From Pseudomonas protegens (GTDB lineage Bacteria; Pseudomonadota; Gammaproteobacteria; Pseudomonadales; Pseudomonadaceae), in assembly GCF_013407925.2 (NCBI RefSeq), contig NZ_CP060201.1:5317001-5381000 (forward strand): DNA of 64,000 nucleotides, given 5' to 3'. Under the pieces are notes generated by a model. The model saw only the letters and a list, made by a program, of their open reading frames with translations. It was not told the origin of the DNA and made no database searches. Each line of letters begins with the position of its first letter. Position 1 is the stretch's first letter. Of the stretch, positions 48,061 to 57,219 are shown piece by piece. Both the position numbers and the translations under genes were made by a program.

Positions 48061-48738
48061 ATGCACGTACTTGTCTGTGAAGATGATGAGCTGATTGCCA
48101 GCGGAATAGTCGCCGGCCTCACGGCCCAGGGCCTGACGGTCGAGCATGTGGCCTCTGCCTCGGCGGCGCGGGCGATGCTCGGCGTGGCCGATTTCGACGT
48201 GATGGTACTGGACTTGGGCCTGCCGGATGAAGATGGTTTGAAGTTGCTCAAGCAACAGCGCCAGCAGGGCCTGGAGATTCCGGTGCTGATCCTCACCGCC
48301 CGCGACTCGGTGACCGATCGGGTCGACGGCCTGCAGGCCGGGGCCGACGATTACCTGCTCAAGCCCTTCGACCTGCGGGAACTGGCGGCGCGCCTGCACA
48401 CCCTGTTGCGCCGGGTGGCGGGGCGCAGCGTCAACCTCATCGAACACGGGCGCCTGACCTACGACCCCAGCACCCGGGAAACCCGCCTGGGCGGCGAGCC
48501 GGTGGACCTGTCCCGGCGCGAGCAGGCGCTGCTCCAGGCGCTGCTGCACAACCGCGGCCGGGTGCTGTCCAGCGAACAGCTCAAGGACAGCGTCTACGGG
48601 TTCAACGATGAGCTGGAAAGCAACGCCCTCAACGTGCACATCCACCACCTGCGACGCAAACTGGGCAACGGCATCGTCGAGACGGTGCGCGGCCTGGGTT
48701 ATCGCCTGGGGCCGGCCGATGGCCAGGAGAAGTCCTAA
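48061..48738 (+). CDS. dsbR: OmpR-family response regulator, DsbR-like
   Basis: 225 aa. Receiver domain (VLVCEDDELIASG; phospho-Asp in VMVLDLGLPDEDG; Lys in DDYLLKPFDL) and C-terminal winged helix (EQALLQALLHNRGRVLSSEQL, NVHIHHLRRKLG, VRGLGYRL). Divergent from the dsbD operon and followed directly by its kinase gene, the layout of P. aeruginosa PA2479/PA2480 (DsbRS, copper-responsive control of dsb genes). Name assigned from that synteny. Confidence 0.85.
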   Translation: MHVLVCEDDELIASGIVAGLTAQGLTVEHVASASAARAMLGVADFDVMVLDLGLPDEDGLKLLKQQRQQGLEIPVLILTARDSVTDRVDGLQAGADDYLLKPFDLRELAARLHTLLRRVAGRSVNLIEHGRLTYDPSTRETRLGGEPVDLSRREQALLQALLHNRGRVLSSEQLKDSVYGFNDELESNALNVHIHHLRRKLGNGIVETVRGLGYRLGPADGQEKS

Positions 48739-50064
48739 GTGAGGAGCCTGCGCCTGCGCCTGAGCGTGACCCTGGGCGCTGCCTTCATTCTGATCTGGAC
48801 CCTGGCCGCGGCCTGGATGCTCAGCGATCTGCGCAATCAGATGATGTTTTCCCTGGACCAGCGGCTGGTGGCTTCGGCGCGCATGGTGGCCGGTCTACTG
48901 GAGCAGATGCCGGCGCTGCCCTCCGACACCCATACCCACCCGATTGCCAGCGCGGCCTTGACCATCCCCGGGGGCATGGCCTGTCAGGTCAGTTCCCTGC
49001 GCGGGCAGGTCCTGGCCCGCAGCCACAGCACCCCGGAACACACCCTGGAAGCCGAGAAGCTGGGCTTTCACGACCAGATGATCGACGGCGCGCCGTGGCG
49101 CACCTTCACCCTGGTGCGCGGTGATCTGCGCATCACCACCGCCGACCGCCAGGTGGAGCGCGAGGCCCTGAACATGTCGGTGCTGCTGGCCGCTTCGGTG
49201 CCGGTGGGGGTGGCCTTGCTGGGTTGCCTGTGGCTGTTGTGGCTGGGCATCGGCCAGAGCCTGGCGCCGTTGAACCGGATTCGCGACGCGCTGATGCGCC
49301 GCAGCGCCGACTCCCTGGAGCCGTTGCAGATCCAGCCCATGCCCAGCGAATTGCGACCGCTGGTGGACACCCAGAACCAGCTGTTCCAGCGCATCGCCAA
49401 GACCATCGAACGCGAACGCCGCCTGACCGGCGACGCCGCCCATGAACTGCGCAGCCCGCTGACCGCGATCAAGACCCACCTGCAGGTGGCGCGCATGACC
49501 GACGGCGCGGCCCGGGATCAGTCCCTGGCCCGGGCCGAGGAGGGCGCCGACCGCCTGCACCGGACCCTGGAGCAACTGCTGTTGCTGGCCCGGGTCGAGG
49601 GTAGCCTGTCGTTCGATGACGGCGTGCACTGCAACGCCGAGCAAGTGGTTCGCCTGGCAATCCAGGATGCCGCCGTGGGCGCCCGGCAGCGGGTCAAGGT
49701 GCACCTGGGAGAGCACGCCGCCGAGGCCCCGGTGGCCATGCCCTCGACCCTGGCGATTGCCGCCTTGCGCAACCTGCTGGACAACGCCCTACGCCATACC
49801 CCGCAAGACTGCCCGGTGGAGTTGAACCTGGAGCTGGTGGCCGGTCGCCTGCGTTTCCAGGTGCGTGACCATGGCCCGGGGATTGCCCAGGAAGACCTGC
49901 AGCACCTGACCCAGCGTTTCTGGCGCAACAGCCAGAGCACCGGGTGCGGATTGGGCCTGGCGATAGTCCAGGCGATTGTCCAGCGTTGTGGTTGCGAGCT
50001 GCGTTTCGACAGCCTTCCTGATGGCCTGCGGGTCGAACTGACCCTGCCTGCCCACCACGCCTGA
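48739..50064 (+). CDS. dsbS: Sensor histidine kinase, DsbS-like
   Basis: 441 aa, GTG start directly after the regulator stop. TM1 about 9-28, periplasmic sensor about 30-150, TM2 about 155-175, HAMP, HisKA H-box GDAAHELRSPLTAIKTHLQ, N-box LLDNALRHT, G-boxes DHGPGI and STGCGLGLAIV. The only Cys in the sensor domain is Cys82 (GGMACQVSS); as I recall, Cys82 of P. aeruginosa DsbS binds Cu(I), so the key residue is kept at the same number. Copper sensing here is inference from that match. Confidence 0.85.
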   Translation: MRSLRLRLSVTLGAAFILIWTLAAAWMLSDLRNQMMFSLDQRLVASARMVAGLLEQMPALPSDTHTHPIASAALTIPGGMACQVSSLRGQVLARSHSTPEHTLEAEKLGFHDQMIDGAPWRTFTLVRGDLRITTADRQVEREALNMSVLLAASVPVGVALLGCLWLLWLGIGQSLAPLNRIRDALMRRSADSLEPLQIQPMPSELRPLVDTQNQLFQRIAKTIERERRLTGDAAHELRSPLTAIKTHLQVARMTDGAARDQSLARAEEGADRLHRTLEQLLLLARVEGSLSFDDGVHCNAEQVVRLAIQDAAVGARQRVKVHLGEHAAEAPVAMPSTLAIAALRNLLDNALRHTPQDCPVELNLELVAGRLRFQVRDHGPGIAQEDLQHLTQRFWRNSQSTGCGLGLAIVQAIVQRCGCELRFDSLPDGLRVELTLPAHHA

Positions 50065-50080
50065 CCCATCATCGTCCTCT

Positions 50081-50143
50081 GTAGGAGCTGGCTTGCCAGC
50101 GAATAGGCCCTTGAGACCGCCTTCGCCAGCAAGCTGGCTCCTA
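50081..50143. repeat. REP doublet
   Basis: GTAGGAGCTGGCTTGCCAGCG at the left (here 50081 onward) and the inverse CGCCAGCAAGCTGGCTCCTA at the right: two head-to-head REPs between the dsbS stop and the pvdH promoter. Confidence 0.85.
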
Positions 50144-50178
50144 TGGGGCGGTATGTGCAATTTCCTCGTCCCGGGGTG

Positions 50179-50202
50179 TAAATCCCGACCGCGCTGATGC
50201 GT
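50179..50202 (+). promoter_or_regulatory. PvdS-dependent iron-starvation box of pvdH
   Basis: TAAAT (50179-50183), 16-bp gap, CGT (50200-50202): an exact IS-box core, 96 bp before the pvdH ATG. Confidence 0.85.
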
Positions 50203-50298
50203 TTTTAGAACAGGAAAACCTGCCCGTGCGCACCCTGCTTCGGCTGCGCGTTCGGCCGGTAGCCGTTTTGCTCAAATTGCAGCGCGAGGGTTCGAGAC

Positions 50299-51711
50299 AT
50301 GTCAGCCGTTACCAGCCTTATGCACGATTCGCCGGTGGGCCTTGGCGCCGCTCCGGAAGAGACGCTTTACCAGTTCGACGAGTCGCCCCTGCTGGCCCGC
50401 CAGAGCCGTCAGGAATCCAATGCCCGCAGCTATCCGCGGCGCATTCCCCTGGCCTTGAAGCGGGCCAGCGGCATCCACGTCGAGGACGTCGAAGGCCGGC
50501 GTTTCATCGATTGCCTGGCCGGTGCCGGGACCCTGGCCCTGGGCCACAACCACCCGGTGGTGATCGCCGCGATCCAGCAGGTGCTGGCCGATGAACTGCC
50601 GCTGTTGACCCTGGACCTGACCACCCCGGTCAAGGACCAGTTTGTCCAGGACCTGTTCGGCCTGTTGCCCGAGGCCCTGGCCGCCGAGGCGAAAATCCAG
50701 TTCTGCGGCCCCACCGGCACCGATGCCGTGGAAGCCGCGCTGAAGCTGGTGCGCACCGCCACCGGGCGCAGTACCGTGCTGTCGTTCCAGGGCGGTTACC
50801 ACGGCATGAGCCAGGGCGCGCTGAGCCTGATGGGCAGCCTGGGGCCCAAGCGCCCGCTGGCGGGACTCTTGAACAACGGCGTGCAGTTCCTGCCCTTTCC
50901 CTATGACTACCGCTGCCCGTTCGGGCTGGGGGGCGCCGAAGGGGTCAAGGTCAACCTGCATTACCTGGAAAACCTGCTGACTGACCCGGAAGCGGGCGTG
51001 GCCCTGCCGGCGGCGGTGATCGTCGAGGCGGTGCAGGGCGAGGGCGGGGTGATCCCCGCGGATCTGGACTGGCTGCGAGGGTTGCGGCGCATCACCGAGC
51101 AGGCTGGGGTGGCGCTGATCGTCGATGAGATCCAGAGCGGCTTCGGTCGCACCGGCAAGATGTTCGCCTTCGAGCACGCCGGGATCATTCCCGATGTGGT
51201 GGTGATGTCCAAGGCCATCGGCGGCAGCCTGCCGCTGGCGGTAATGGTCTATCGCGACTGGCTCGACACCTGGCAGCCGGGGGCTCACGCCGGGACCTTC
51301 CGTGGCAATCAGATGGCCATGGCCACCGGTTCCGCGGTGATGCGCTACCTCAAGCAGCAGCGGCTGCCCGAACACGCGGCGGCCATGGGCCAGCGCTTGC
51401 GCGAGCACTTGCTGATCCTGCAGCGCGACTACCCGCAACTGGGGGACGTCCGTGGCCGTGGCCTGATGCTTGGCGTCGAGCTGGTGGACCCGGCCGGCAC
51501 GCCGGATGCCCAGGGCCATCCGCCGCAACATTTGCGTCTGGCTCCCCTGGTACAGCGTGAATGCCTCAAGCGCGGCCTGATTCTCGAACTGGGCGGGCGC
51601 CATGGCAGCGTGGTGCGCTTCCTGCCGCCGCTGATCATCAGCGCGGCGCAGATCGACCAGGTGGCGGACATCTTCAGCAAGGCGGTGGCCGCCGCGGTGG
51701 CCAGCCTCTAA
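50299..51711 (+). CDS. pvdH: L-2,4-diaminobutyrate:2-oxoglutarate aminotransferase PvdH
   Basis: 470-aa class III PLP aminotransferase that makes L-2,4-diaminobutyrate from aspartate semialdehyde and glutamate, a precursor for the pyoverdine chromophore built by PvdL. Motifs: CGPTGTDAVEAALKL, GGYHGMSQGALSLMG, VDEIQSGFGRTG, and PLP-Lys305 in MSKAIGGSLPL. Cytosolic. An mbtH-like gene follows after 82 bp with no visible terminator between, as in P. aeruginosa. Confidence 0.96.
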   Translation: MSAVTSLMHDSPVGLGAAPEETLYQFDESPLLARQSRQESNARSYPRRIPLALKRASGIHVEDVEGRRFIDCLAGAGTLALGHNHPVVIAAIQQVLADELPLLTLDLTTPVKDQFVQDLFGLLPEALAAEAKIQFCGPTGTDAVEAALKLVRTATGRSTVLSFQGGYHGMSQGALSLMGSLGPKRPLAGLLNNGVQFLPFPYDYRCPFGLGGAEGVKVNLHYLENLLTDPEAGVALPAAVIVEAVQGEGGVIPADLDWLRGLRRITEQAGVALIVDEIQSGFGRTGKMFAFEHAGIIPDVVVMSKAIGGSLPLAVMVYRDWLDTWQPGAHAGTFRGNQMAMATGSAVMRYLKQQRLPEHAAAMGQRLREHLLILQRDYPQLGDVRGRGLMLGVELVDPAGTPDAQGHPPQHLRLAPLVQRECLKRGLILELGGRHGSVVRFLPPLIISAAQIDQVADIFSKAVAAAVASL

Positions 51712-51793
51712 TTTTTCGAAGCCTCGATTCGTTCCTTCTACACAACCGTCGCGCCTGGGGCGCGGCGTTCCTAATTAGCGATGGAGACAAGCA

Positions 51794-52018
51794 ATGACTT
51801 CAGTATTCGACCGTGAGGACATCCTGTTCCAGGTGGTGGTCAACCACGAAGAGCAGTACTCGATCTGGCCCGACTACAAGGCCGTGCCCCAAGGCTGGCG
51901 CACCGTGGGCAAGAGCGGCTTCAAGAAGGAGTGCCTGGCCTATATCGAAGAAGTCTGGACCGACATGCGCCCCCTGAGCCTGCGCCAGAAGATGGACCAG
52001 CAGGCGCTGGCCGGCTGA
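51794..52018 (+). CDS. MbtH-like NRPS accessory protein
   Basis: 74 aa. Matches the family throughout: [24 protein letters not shown], where the invariant Trp residues lie in the SIWPDYK and GWRTVG segments, and a C-terminal [15 protein letters not shown]. MbtH-like proteins bind and activate NRPS adenylation domains; expected partners are PvdL and the other pyoverdine synthetases. GGAG lies before the ATG. A terminator follows, so it closes the pvdH transcript. Confidence 0.95.
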   Translation: MTSVFDREDILFQVVVNHEEQYSIWPDYKAVPQGWRTVGKSGFKKECLAYIEEVWTDMRPLSLRQKMDQQALAG

Positions 52019-52055
52019 TCTTCGGCAGCAGATCCGTAGCCGCGGCCCCAAGCAC

Positions 52056-52094
52056 AAAAAAGCCCGCTGAGCCCTTGAGGCCAGCGGGCTTTTT
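52056..52094. terminator. Rho-independent terminator after the mbtH-like gene
   Basis: AAAAAAGCCCGCTG / CAGCGGGCTTTTT with a 12-nt loop; U-runs on both strands serve the convergent methyltransferase gene too. Confidence 0.9.
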
Positions 52095-52106
52095 AATGCC
52101 CGGCGT

Positions 52107-52934
52107 TTAGGCCGGGCGCTTGACGGCCTGCAAGGTGTAGCTCAGCGGCAGGCGCCATGGCGCTTCCTTGAGTCGCCATTCGCCGCGTTCATCCACCACC
52201 ATCTGCCCGGGCAGGGCCTCCCAGGGAATGCTCTGGTGCTCCACCAGCCCGGTGATCTGCAAGCCCTGGCCCAGCAAGGCGCTGATGATTTCCCCCAGGC
52301 CATGGTTCCACTCGTGGGTCACCGTGGCCTTGAGGCTGCTGTCGGTTTGCACGTAGGTGGCGTCGTCGTCCCAGACCAGCGGCTCGCTGCGTTCGAAGTA
52401 AGGGTATTCGACCCGCAACGAGTCGCTGTGATCTTCATTGAGGGCCCAGAGCATCGGATGCCCCTCGCGGATAAACAGCCGGCCACCGGGCTTGAGCAGG
52501 GCGCCAACGGTCTGTGCCCAGCGCTCGATGCTCGGCAGCCAGCACAGCGCGCCGATGCCGGTGTAGACCAGATCGAAGCTGCCCTGGGGCAGCACCTCGG
52601 CGGCCAGGAACACGTCCGACTCGTGGTAGTCGATTGGCGTGTTGCAGCGTTGGGCCAGGGATCGGGCTTCAGCCAGGGACGCCGAGGAAAAGTCCACGCC
52701 GCTCATCTGTGCGCCGAGGCGCGCCAGGGACAGGGTATCGGTGCCGATATGGCATTGCAGATGCACGCCGCGCAGGCCCTGGATATCGCCCAAGAGAGGA
52801 CGGTCGAACTGCACGACTTCGGAGAGAAACTGCGGGTCGTCGACGAAGCGCTGCACCGCGTAATCCGCCGAGGCGGCGTGCAAGGGCGCGCGTTCGTCCC
52901 AATTGGTCTTGTTGAGTGTCAGGTATTCGCTCAT
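52107..52934 (-). CDS. Class I SAM-dependent methyltransferase
   Basis: 275 aa. SAM-binding motif I is GVHLQCHIGTDTLSLARLG with acidic DFSSASL after it, and motif post-I VYTGIGALCWLPSIERWA; then KPGGRLFIREGHPML. Related to UbiE/COQ5-like small-molecule methyltransferases; substrate unknown. Start at ATG 52934 (MSEYLTLNKTNWDERA) with AGGAAA upstream. Lies between two pyoverdine units without sharing their orientation or promoters, so no link to them is claimed. Confidence 0.85.
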   Translation of the reverse strand: MSEYLTLNKTNWDERAPLHAASADYAVQRFVDDPQFLSEVVQFDRPLLGDIQGLRGVHLQCHIGTDTLSLARLGAQMSGVDFSSASLAEARSLAQRCNTPIDYHESDVFLAAEVLPQGSFDLVYTGIGALCWLPSIERWAQTVGALLKPGGRLFIREGHPMLWALNEDHSDSLRVEYPYFERSEPLVWDDDATYVQTDSSLKATVTHEWNHGLGEIISALLGQGLQITGLVEHQSIPWEALPGQMVVDERGEWRLKEAPWRLPLSYTLQAVKRPA

Positions 52935-53059
52935 GGCGTGGATTTCCTGTCTGGGCATTTTTGCGAAGCGCAGACTAGCACCGGGAAATGACCACAATCT
53001 TGAGGGAATATGTAAGCGGCGCCGCCGCCGAACAGGCGGCAGCAGCGACAGGGATGGGC

Positions 53060-54049
53060 TCAGCTTTTCGGGGCCAGGGCCTGGGTGACTTTCTGCAGGT
53101 TGCCTTCCAGTTCGCTCAGTGGATCGGCGCCGTCGGTTTCAAGGACCAGCAACTGGCTGCCGCCGGCGCTGATGGCGGCCTTCAATGCCTCGGACGGCTG
53201 GCGATGGTGCAGGACCAGGGCCACATCGTTGTCCTTGAGCCGGGCTTGCAGCTGCTGCAGCGCCTCGGGTGTCCACTCGTTGTCGGCGCGGGCGTCGACT
53301 CCCACCAGTTCCAGGTTCAGGCCGCTGACCAGATAGCCGAAGTGCTCGGAGAGGCTCAGCACGCTGAGGTTGTCGGCCTCGGCCAGGCGCGCTTCGCTGG
53401 CGGCGCTGAGTTTCAGCAGGCGCTGTTTGAGCCCCGCCAGGTTGCTTTCGATCTGCGGTTTGGCTTCGGGCGCCAGCCGCGCGAGGTCGGCCGCCAGCAC
53501 GTCCGCCATGCGCCCCAGGTTGTTGCTGGACAGCCAGGGCTGAGCGTTGAGCCCGTCGCTCTTGCCCGGTTGCAGGGCCACCCCGGGCAGGGCGCCGTCC
53601 ACTGGGCGGGCGGCATCGATCTCGACGATGCGGATATTGCTGCGCCGGGCATTGGGGTACAGCGGGTCGTCCGGCCAGATCGAACGCAGGCCGATCACCG
53701 CGTCGGCATCCAGCGCCAGCTTGCTCAGGGCCGGAGCACCGCGCCCGGTGAAATAGGCAGTCTGCCGCGAGCCGGGAAGGTTGGCCGGGGCCGCCCGCTC
53801 CAGCTTGATGTCTGTGCCTTGCAGCAGCAGTTGCCCGAGGCCGAAGGTCACCGGCAGGGAGGCCAGCACCGTCAGCGGTTTTTGCGCGGTGGCGCTGTGC
53901 AGCGCGGTATTGCCCATGCCGTGGCTGGCCACCACGCGCATCGGTTCGAAGTGGTCGCGCTCGGCCAGGGCCGGGGTGCTGATCAGGCCGCCGAGGGCGA
54001 GGGCCAGGCTCAGCTGACGCAATGACAAGTGACGCAATGAACTGTGCAT
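53060..54049 (-). CDS. fpvF: Periplasmic metal-binding protein FpvF
   Basis: 329 aa, signal peptide (LSLALALGGLISTPALA), then a ZnuA/TroA-like cluster-9 binding-protein fold (VVASHGMGNTAL, LALDADAVIGL, LSLSEHFGYLV). Last gene of the fpvGHJK-CDEF operon; with FpvC it binds ferri-pyoverdine or released iron in the periplasm. It lacks the usual His-rich loop of Zn importers. Starts directly after the permease stop. Confidence 0.88.
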   Translation of the reverse strand: MHSSLRHLSLRQLSLALALGGLISTPALAERDHFEPMRVVASHGMGNTALHSATAQKPLTVLASLPVTFGLGQLLLQGTDIKLERAAPANLPGSRQTAYFTGRGAPALSKLALDADAVIGLRSIWPDDPLYPNARRSNIRIVEIDAARPVDGALPGVALQPGKSDGLNAQPWLSSNNLGRMADVLAADLARLAPEAKPQIESNLAGLKQRLLKLSAASEARLAEADNLSVLSLSEHFGYLVSGLNLELVGVDARADNEWTPEALQQLQARLKDNDVALVLHHRQPSEALKAAISAGGSQLLVLETDGADPLSELEGNLQKVTQALAPKS

Positions 54050-54949
54050 TTATCCGATATTCCCTTTCAGACTGGGGACAGTGCCGCGGGCGATGGCGGC
54101 CAGGGCGAAGGCCACGCCGGCCACCAGGATGATGGCCGCGCCGGAGGGCACCGGCAGGTCGAAGACGATGGGCAGCAAGATGCCGCACAGGGTGCTGACG
54201 GTGGCGATGCTCACCGAGATCCAGAAAAAGCCCTTGAGCGACTGTCTGAGCAGGCGGGCGGCAGCGGCCGGAATCACCAGCAGCGCGCCCACCAGGATCG
54301 CGCCGATGACCTTGACCGCGGCCACGGTGATCAGGGTCACCAGGATCACGAACAGGTAGTCCAGGGTCTTCACCGCCACCCCGCGCACCGCCGCCAACTG
54401 CGGGTTGAAGCTGGCCAGCATGATGCGGTTGTACAGCGGCAGGCTCAGGCCCAGCACCAGGGCACCGACGATCAGCAGCACCAAAAGGTCGTTGCCGTTG
54501 ACCGTGAGCACCGAGCCGAACAGCACGTTTTCCAGGATGTGCACGTTGATCTTGCCGGCCAGGATCAGCAGCAGGCTGGCGCCCAGGGCCAGGGACACCG
54601 AGAGAAACACCCCGATCAGGGTGTCCGGAGCCAGCCCGGTGCGGTTGCGCAGGTAGTTGAGGAGGATGCCGAACAGCAGGCAGTAGCCGAACAGGCTGCC
54701 GTAGGGGCCGGTGTAGGGCTCGCCCAGCAGGATGCCGATGGCCACCCCGGTCAGCGCCGCGTGGCCCACGGCTTCGGAGAAGAAGGCGAAGCGCTTGACC
54801 ACCACCAGGGTGCCCAGGCCACCGAGCACCGGGCCGATCAGCAGCCCGGCCAGCAGCGCATTGACCACGAACCCATAGGCCAGGGCTTCGGGCAGGTAGC
54901 CGGCCGAGGCCCAGCCCTGGACCATCAGGCGAAAAGCTTCATAGGTCAT
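54050..54949 (-). CDS. fpvE: Metal ABC transporter permease FpvE
   Basis: 299-aa ABC-3 (ZnuB-type) permease with about eight hydrophobic spans; conserved KRFAFFSEAVGHAALTGVA and LLVIPAAAARLLRQ near the EAA-like loop. With FpvD it imports iron freed from pyoverdine. ATG at 54949 shares one base with the upstream stop (TGATG). Confidence 0.9.
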   Translation of the reverse strand: MTYEAFRLMVQGWASAGYLPEALAYGFVVNALLAGLLIGPVLGGLGTLVVVKRFAFFSEAVGHAALTGVAIGILLGEPYTGPYGSLFGYCLLFGILLNYLRNRTGLAPDTLIGVFLSVSLALGASLLLILAGKINVHILENVLFGSVLTVNGNDLLVLLIVGALVLGLSLPLYNRIMLASFNPQLAAVRGVAVKTLDYLFVILVTLITVAAVKVIGAILVGALLVIPAAAARLLRQSLKGFFWISVSIATVSTLCGILLPIVFDLPVPSGAAIILVAGVAFALAAIARGTVPSLKGNIG

Positions 54950-55692
54950 CAGGCAGCGCTCCCGGCGGCTCGTGGATGGGTGGAGAACAGGCTGAGCAGG
55001 CGCTCCGGGGTCAGGGTCTGTTGCGCCGGGCCGTCGAACAGCACCCGGCGGTTGAGTCCGGTGACCCGGTCCGCCAGACGGCCCACGGCTTCCAGGTCGT
55101 GCTCGATCCACAAGAGGGTGATGCCGCTCTGGCGCCAGTCGTGGAGCAGGCGTTCGAAGACCTGGATCCCGGCCTCGTCCAGGGCCGACATCGGTTCGTC
55201 CAATACCAACAGTTGCGGGGCCGGGATCAGGCCCTGGGCCAGCAGCACCCGCTGGCGTTCACCGCCGGACAGGGCGCCCATGCGTCGCTTGCGCTTGTCC
55301 TGCATGCCGACCCGTTCCAGGGCTTCGCCTATGGCCTGGGCGTAATGCCGACTCAGGCCGAGGAAGGCCGGGCGGCGCTGGCACATGGCGGCCATGAAAT
55401 CGTCCACGGTCATCGGCAGGCCGCGGTCGAACTCCAGGGCCTGGGGCACGTAGCCGATGGTGCCGGCCGCGCCGGGCCATTGCAGGCGCAACTGGCCCTG
55501 GTGCGGCATCTGCCCCAGCAGGGTCTTGATCAGCGAACTCTTGCCGCCGCCGTTGGGGCCCACCAGGGCGTGCACGCTGCCGGGCTGCACCTGGAAGGTC
55601 ACGCGGTCGAGGATGGTGGTGCGGCCCAGGCTCAAGCTGACCTGATCGAACTCGATGGCCGGGCCGCGCAGCAGGGTTTCGATGGCGGTCAT
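54949..55692 (-). CDS. fpvD: ABC transporter ATP-binding protein FpvD
   Basis: 247 aa. Walker A GPNGGGKSSL, Q-loop region GYVPQALEF, signature LSGGERQRVLLAQ, Walker B LLVLDEPMSALDE, H-loop EHD. ZnuC/manganese-type subfamily. Overlaps fpvC by 4 bp and fpvE by 1 bp. Confidence 0.92.
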   Translation of the reverse strand: MTAIETLLRGPAIEFDQVSLSLGRTTILDRVTFQVQPGSVHALVGPNGGGKSSLIKTLLGQMPHQGQLRLQWPGAAGTIGYVPQALEFDRGLPMTVDDFMAAMCQRRPAFLGLSRHYAQAIGEALERVGMQDKRKRRMGALSGGERQRVLLAQGLIPAPQLLVLDEPMSALDEAGIQVFERLLHDWRQSGITLLWIEHDLEAVGRLADRVTGLNRRVLFDGPAQQTLTPERLLSLFSTHPRAAGSAA

Positions 55693-56618
55693 GCCCCGGC
55701 CTCCTGGATGGCCCGGACCACGGTGTCGAGGTTGCCCTGCATTTCCTTCTCGTATTTGTCGGCGCTGTAGTCGCCGTAGGAAATGTGCGACAGCGGGTAG
55801 AGCTTGACCCCGGATTCACGCTGGATGGTCTCGACGTAAGTGGAGGGGAAGTCCATCTCCGAGAAGATCACCTTGACGTCCAGTTCCCGCAGTTGGTCGA
55901 TGGTCTTCTTCAACTGGCTGGGGCTGGGCTCGATGCCGTGGGCCGGTTCCACCACCGCGGTGACTTGCAGGCCGAACTCGCGCAGCAGGTAGTCGTAGGC
56001 GGCGTGCACCGTGGCCACCCGCAGGTCGGCGTTGGGTGCCTGGGTCAGCTTGGCCAGGGCGTCGGCGCGCAACTGGCGCAGGCGCTTGCCGTAGGCCCGG
56101 GCGTTCTGGGTGTAGGTCTTGGCGTTGGCCGGGTCCAGCTTGCCCAGCTCGCGGGCGATGTTGTTGACCTGGGCGATGGAGGCGCTGATGGAGAGGAAGG
56201 TGTGCGGGTTGACCACTTTGCCGGCGCCCCGGGCGGCGACCCCGGTGGCGGCCAGCAGTGGCACGTTCTCGTTGGCTTCGATCAGCGGGATGTCCGGGCG
56301 CTCGCTGGCGGCGATCATGCGGTCGGCGAAGTCATCGTGGCCCACGCCGTTGAGCACGATCACGTCCAGGCTGCCGATGCGCTTGATGTCTTCGGCCCGA
56401 GGCTCGTAGGCGTGGGGGTTGAAACCGGCGGGAATCAGCGGCACCACCTCGGCCTTGTCGCCGACAATGTTCGCCACGTAGCTGTAGTAGGGGTGCAGGG
56501 TGATGCCGATGCGCAGGCGTTTGGCCGGGTCGGCGCTGACCAGCGGGCTGAGCGTCAGGGCCAGCAGGCCGATCAGCAGCCCCCGCAGAAAGGGACGGCG
56601 TTGCGATGAAATGGGCAT
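55689..56618 (-). CDS. fpvC: Periplasmic metal-binding protein FpvC
   Basis: 309 aa from ATG 56618 (a TTG at 56624 would add two residues). Signal peptide (LLIGLLALTLSPLVSA); TroA-like fold with the metal-ligand positions IPAGFNPHAYEPRAEDI, GHDDFADRM, NPHTFLS, HAAYDYLLREFGL and FSEMDFPSTYVETI. Binds iron released from pyoverdine and hands it to FpvDE. Overlaps fpvD by 4 bp. Confidence 0.9.
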   Translation of the reverse strand: MPISSQRRPFLRGLLIGLLALTLSPLVSADPAKRLRIGITLHPYYSYVANIVGDKAEVVPLIPAGFNPHAYEPRAEDIKRIGSLDVIVLNGVGHDDFADRMIAASERPDIPLIEANENVPLLAATGVAARGAGKVVNPHTFLSISASIAQVNNIARELGKLDPANAKTYTQNARAYGKRLRQLRADALAKLTQAPNADLRVATVHAAYDYLLREFGLQVTAVVEPAHGIEPSPSQLKKTIDQLRELDVKVIFSEMDFPSTYVETIQRESGVKLYPLSHISYGDYSADKYEKEMQGNLDTVVRAIQEAGA

Positions 56619-56646
56619 GGGCAAGCGTTCTTCTCTCGGAATGGGT

Positions 56647-57219
56647 TCAGTGGCGATGCTGGCGGGTCACTCCGGCATCGAATTGCGCGACCACCTGTCG
56701 CCAGCCGGCGGCGGCCAGCCTGGCGTCGCTGAGATCGACCGGCACGGCGACGGACGGGTTGCGGTTGAGCCAGATGTCCACCTTGGCCGGGTCCTCGGGG
56801 TCCAGGCGCATCAGGAAGGAGCCGGCCACTTGCGGGGCCTGGCTCAGGCCCAGGTAGGCCTGGTCCTGCAATTGCCAGGCATGGCCGCCACGGCTGACCG
56901 AGCTGGCGTCCTGGGCGAAGGGGGCGAAGCCTTCCGCGGCCAGTTCCTCGGGCGTCGGCAGGCTCTGGTTTTCGGCGCGCAGCAGGTGGATTTCGTCGAG
57001 GGTCACCCGCAGGTCGGCATAGATCCCTTGCTCGCCGGCGCTGAGGTCGCGGCGGGCGTCCAGCTGGTGGCTGGCGATGCTCTGGGTCTCGGTGGTTTCA
57101 CCGCGCCACAGCACCACCGTGGCGGCCACGCTCAGAATCAGTGCGCACAGCAACAGCACATAGAGGGTTTCGTGGCCGGCGCCGGCGGGGCGCACGACCT
57201 GGGTGGTGGCAGGCGTCAT
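56647..57219 (-). CDS. fpvK: FpvK, inner-membrane component of the pyoverdine reduction complex
   Basis: 190 aa with one N-terminal membrane anchor (YVLLLCALILSVAATVVLW, about 20-38) and a periplasmic domain (DUF6162-type). Assigned by gene order to P. aeruginosa PA2406; FpvG/H/J/K act together to reduce ferri-pyoverdine in the periplasm. Starts in the fpvJ stop (4-bp overlap). Confidence 0.85.
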   Translation of the reverse strand: MTPATTQVVRPAGAGHETLYVLLLCALILSVAATVVLWRGETTETQSIASHQLDARRDLSAGEQGIYADLRVTLDEIHLLRAENQSLPTPEELAAEGFAPFAQDASSVSRGGHAWQLQDQAYLGLSQAPQVAGSFLMRLDPEDPAKVDIWLNRNPSVAVPVDLSDARLAAAGWRQVVAQFDAGVTRQHRH

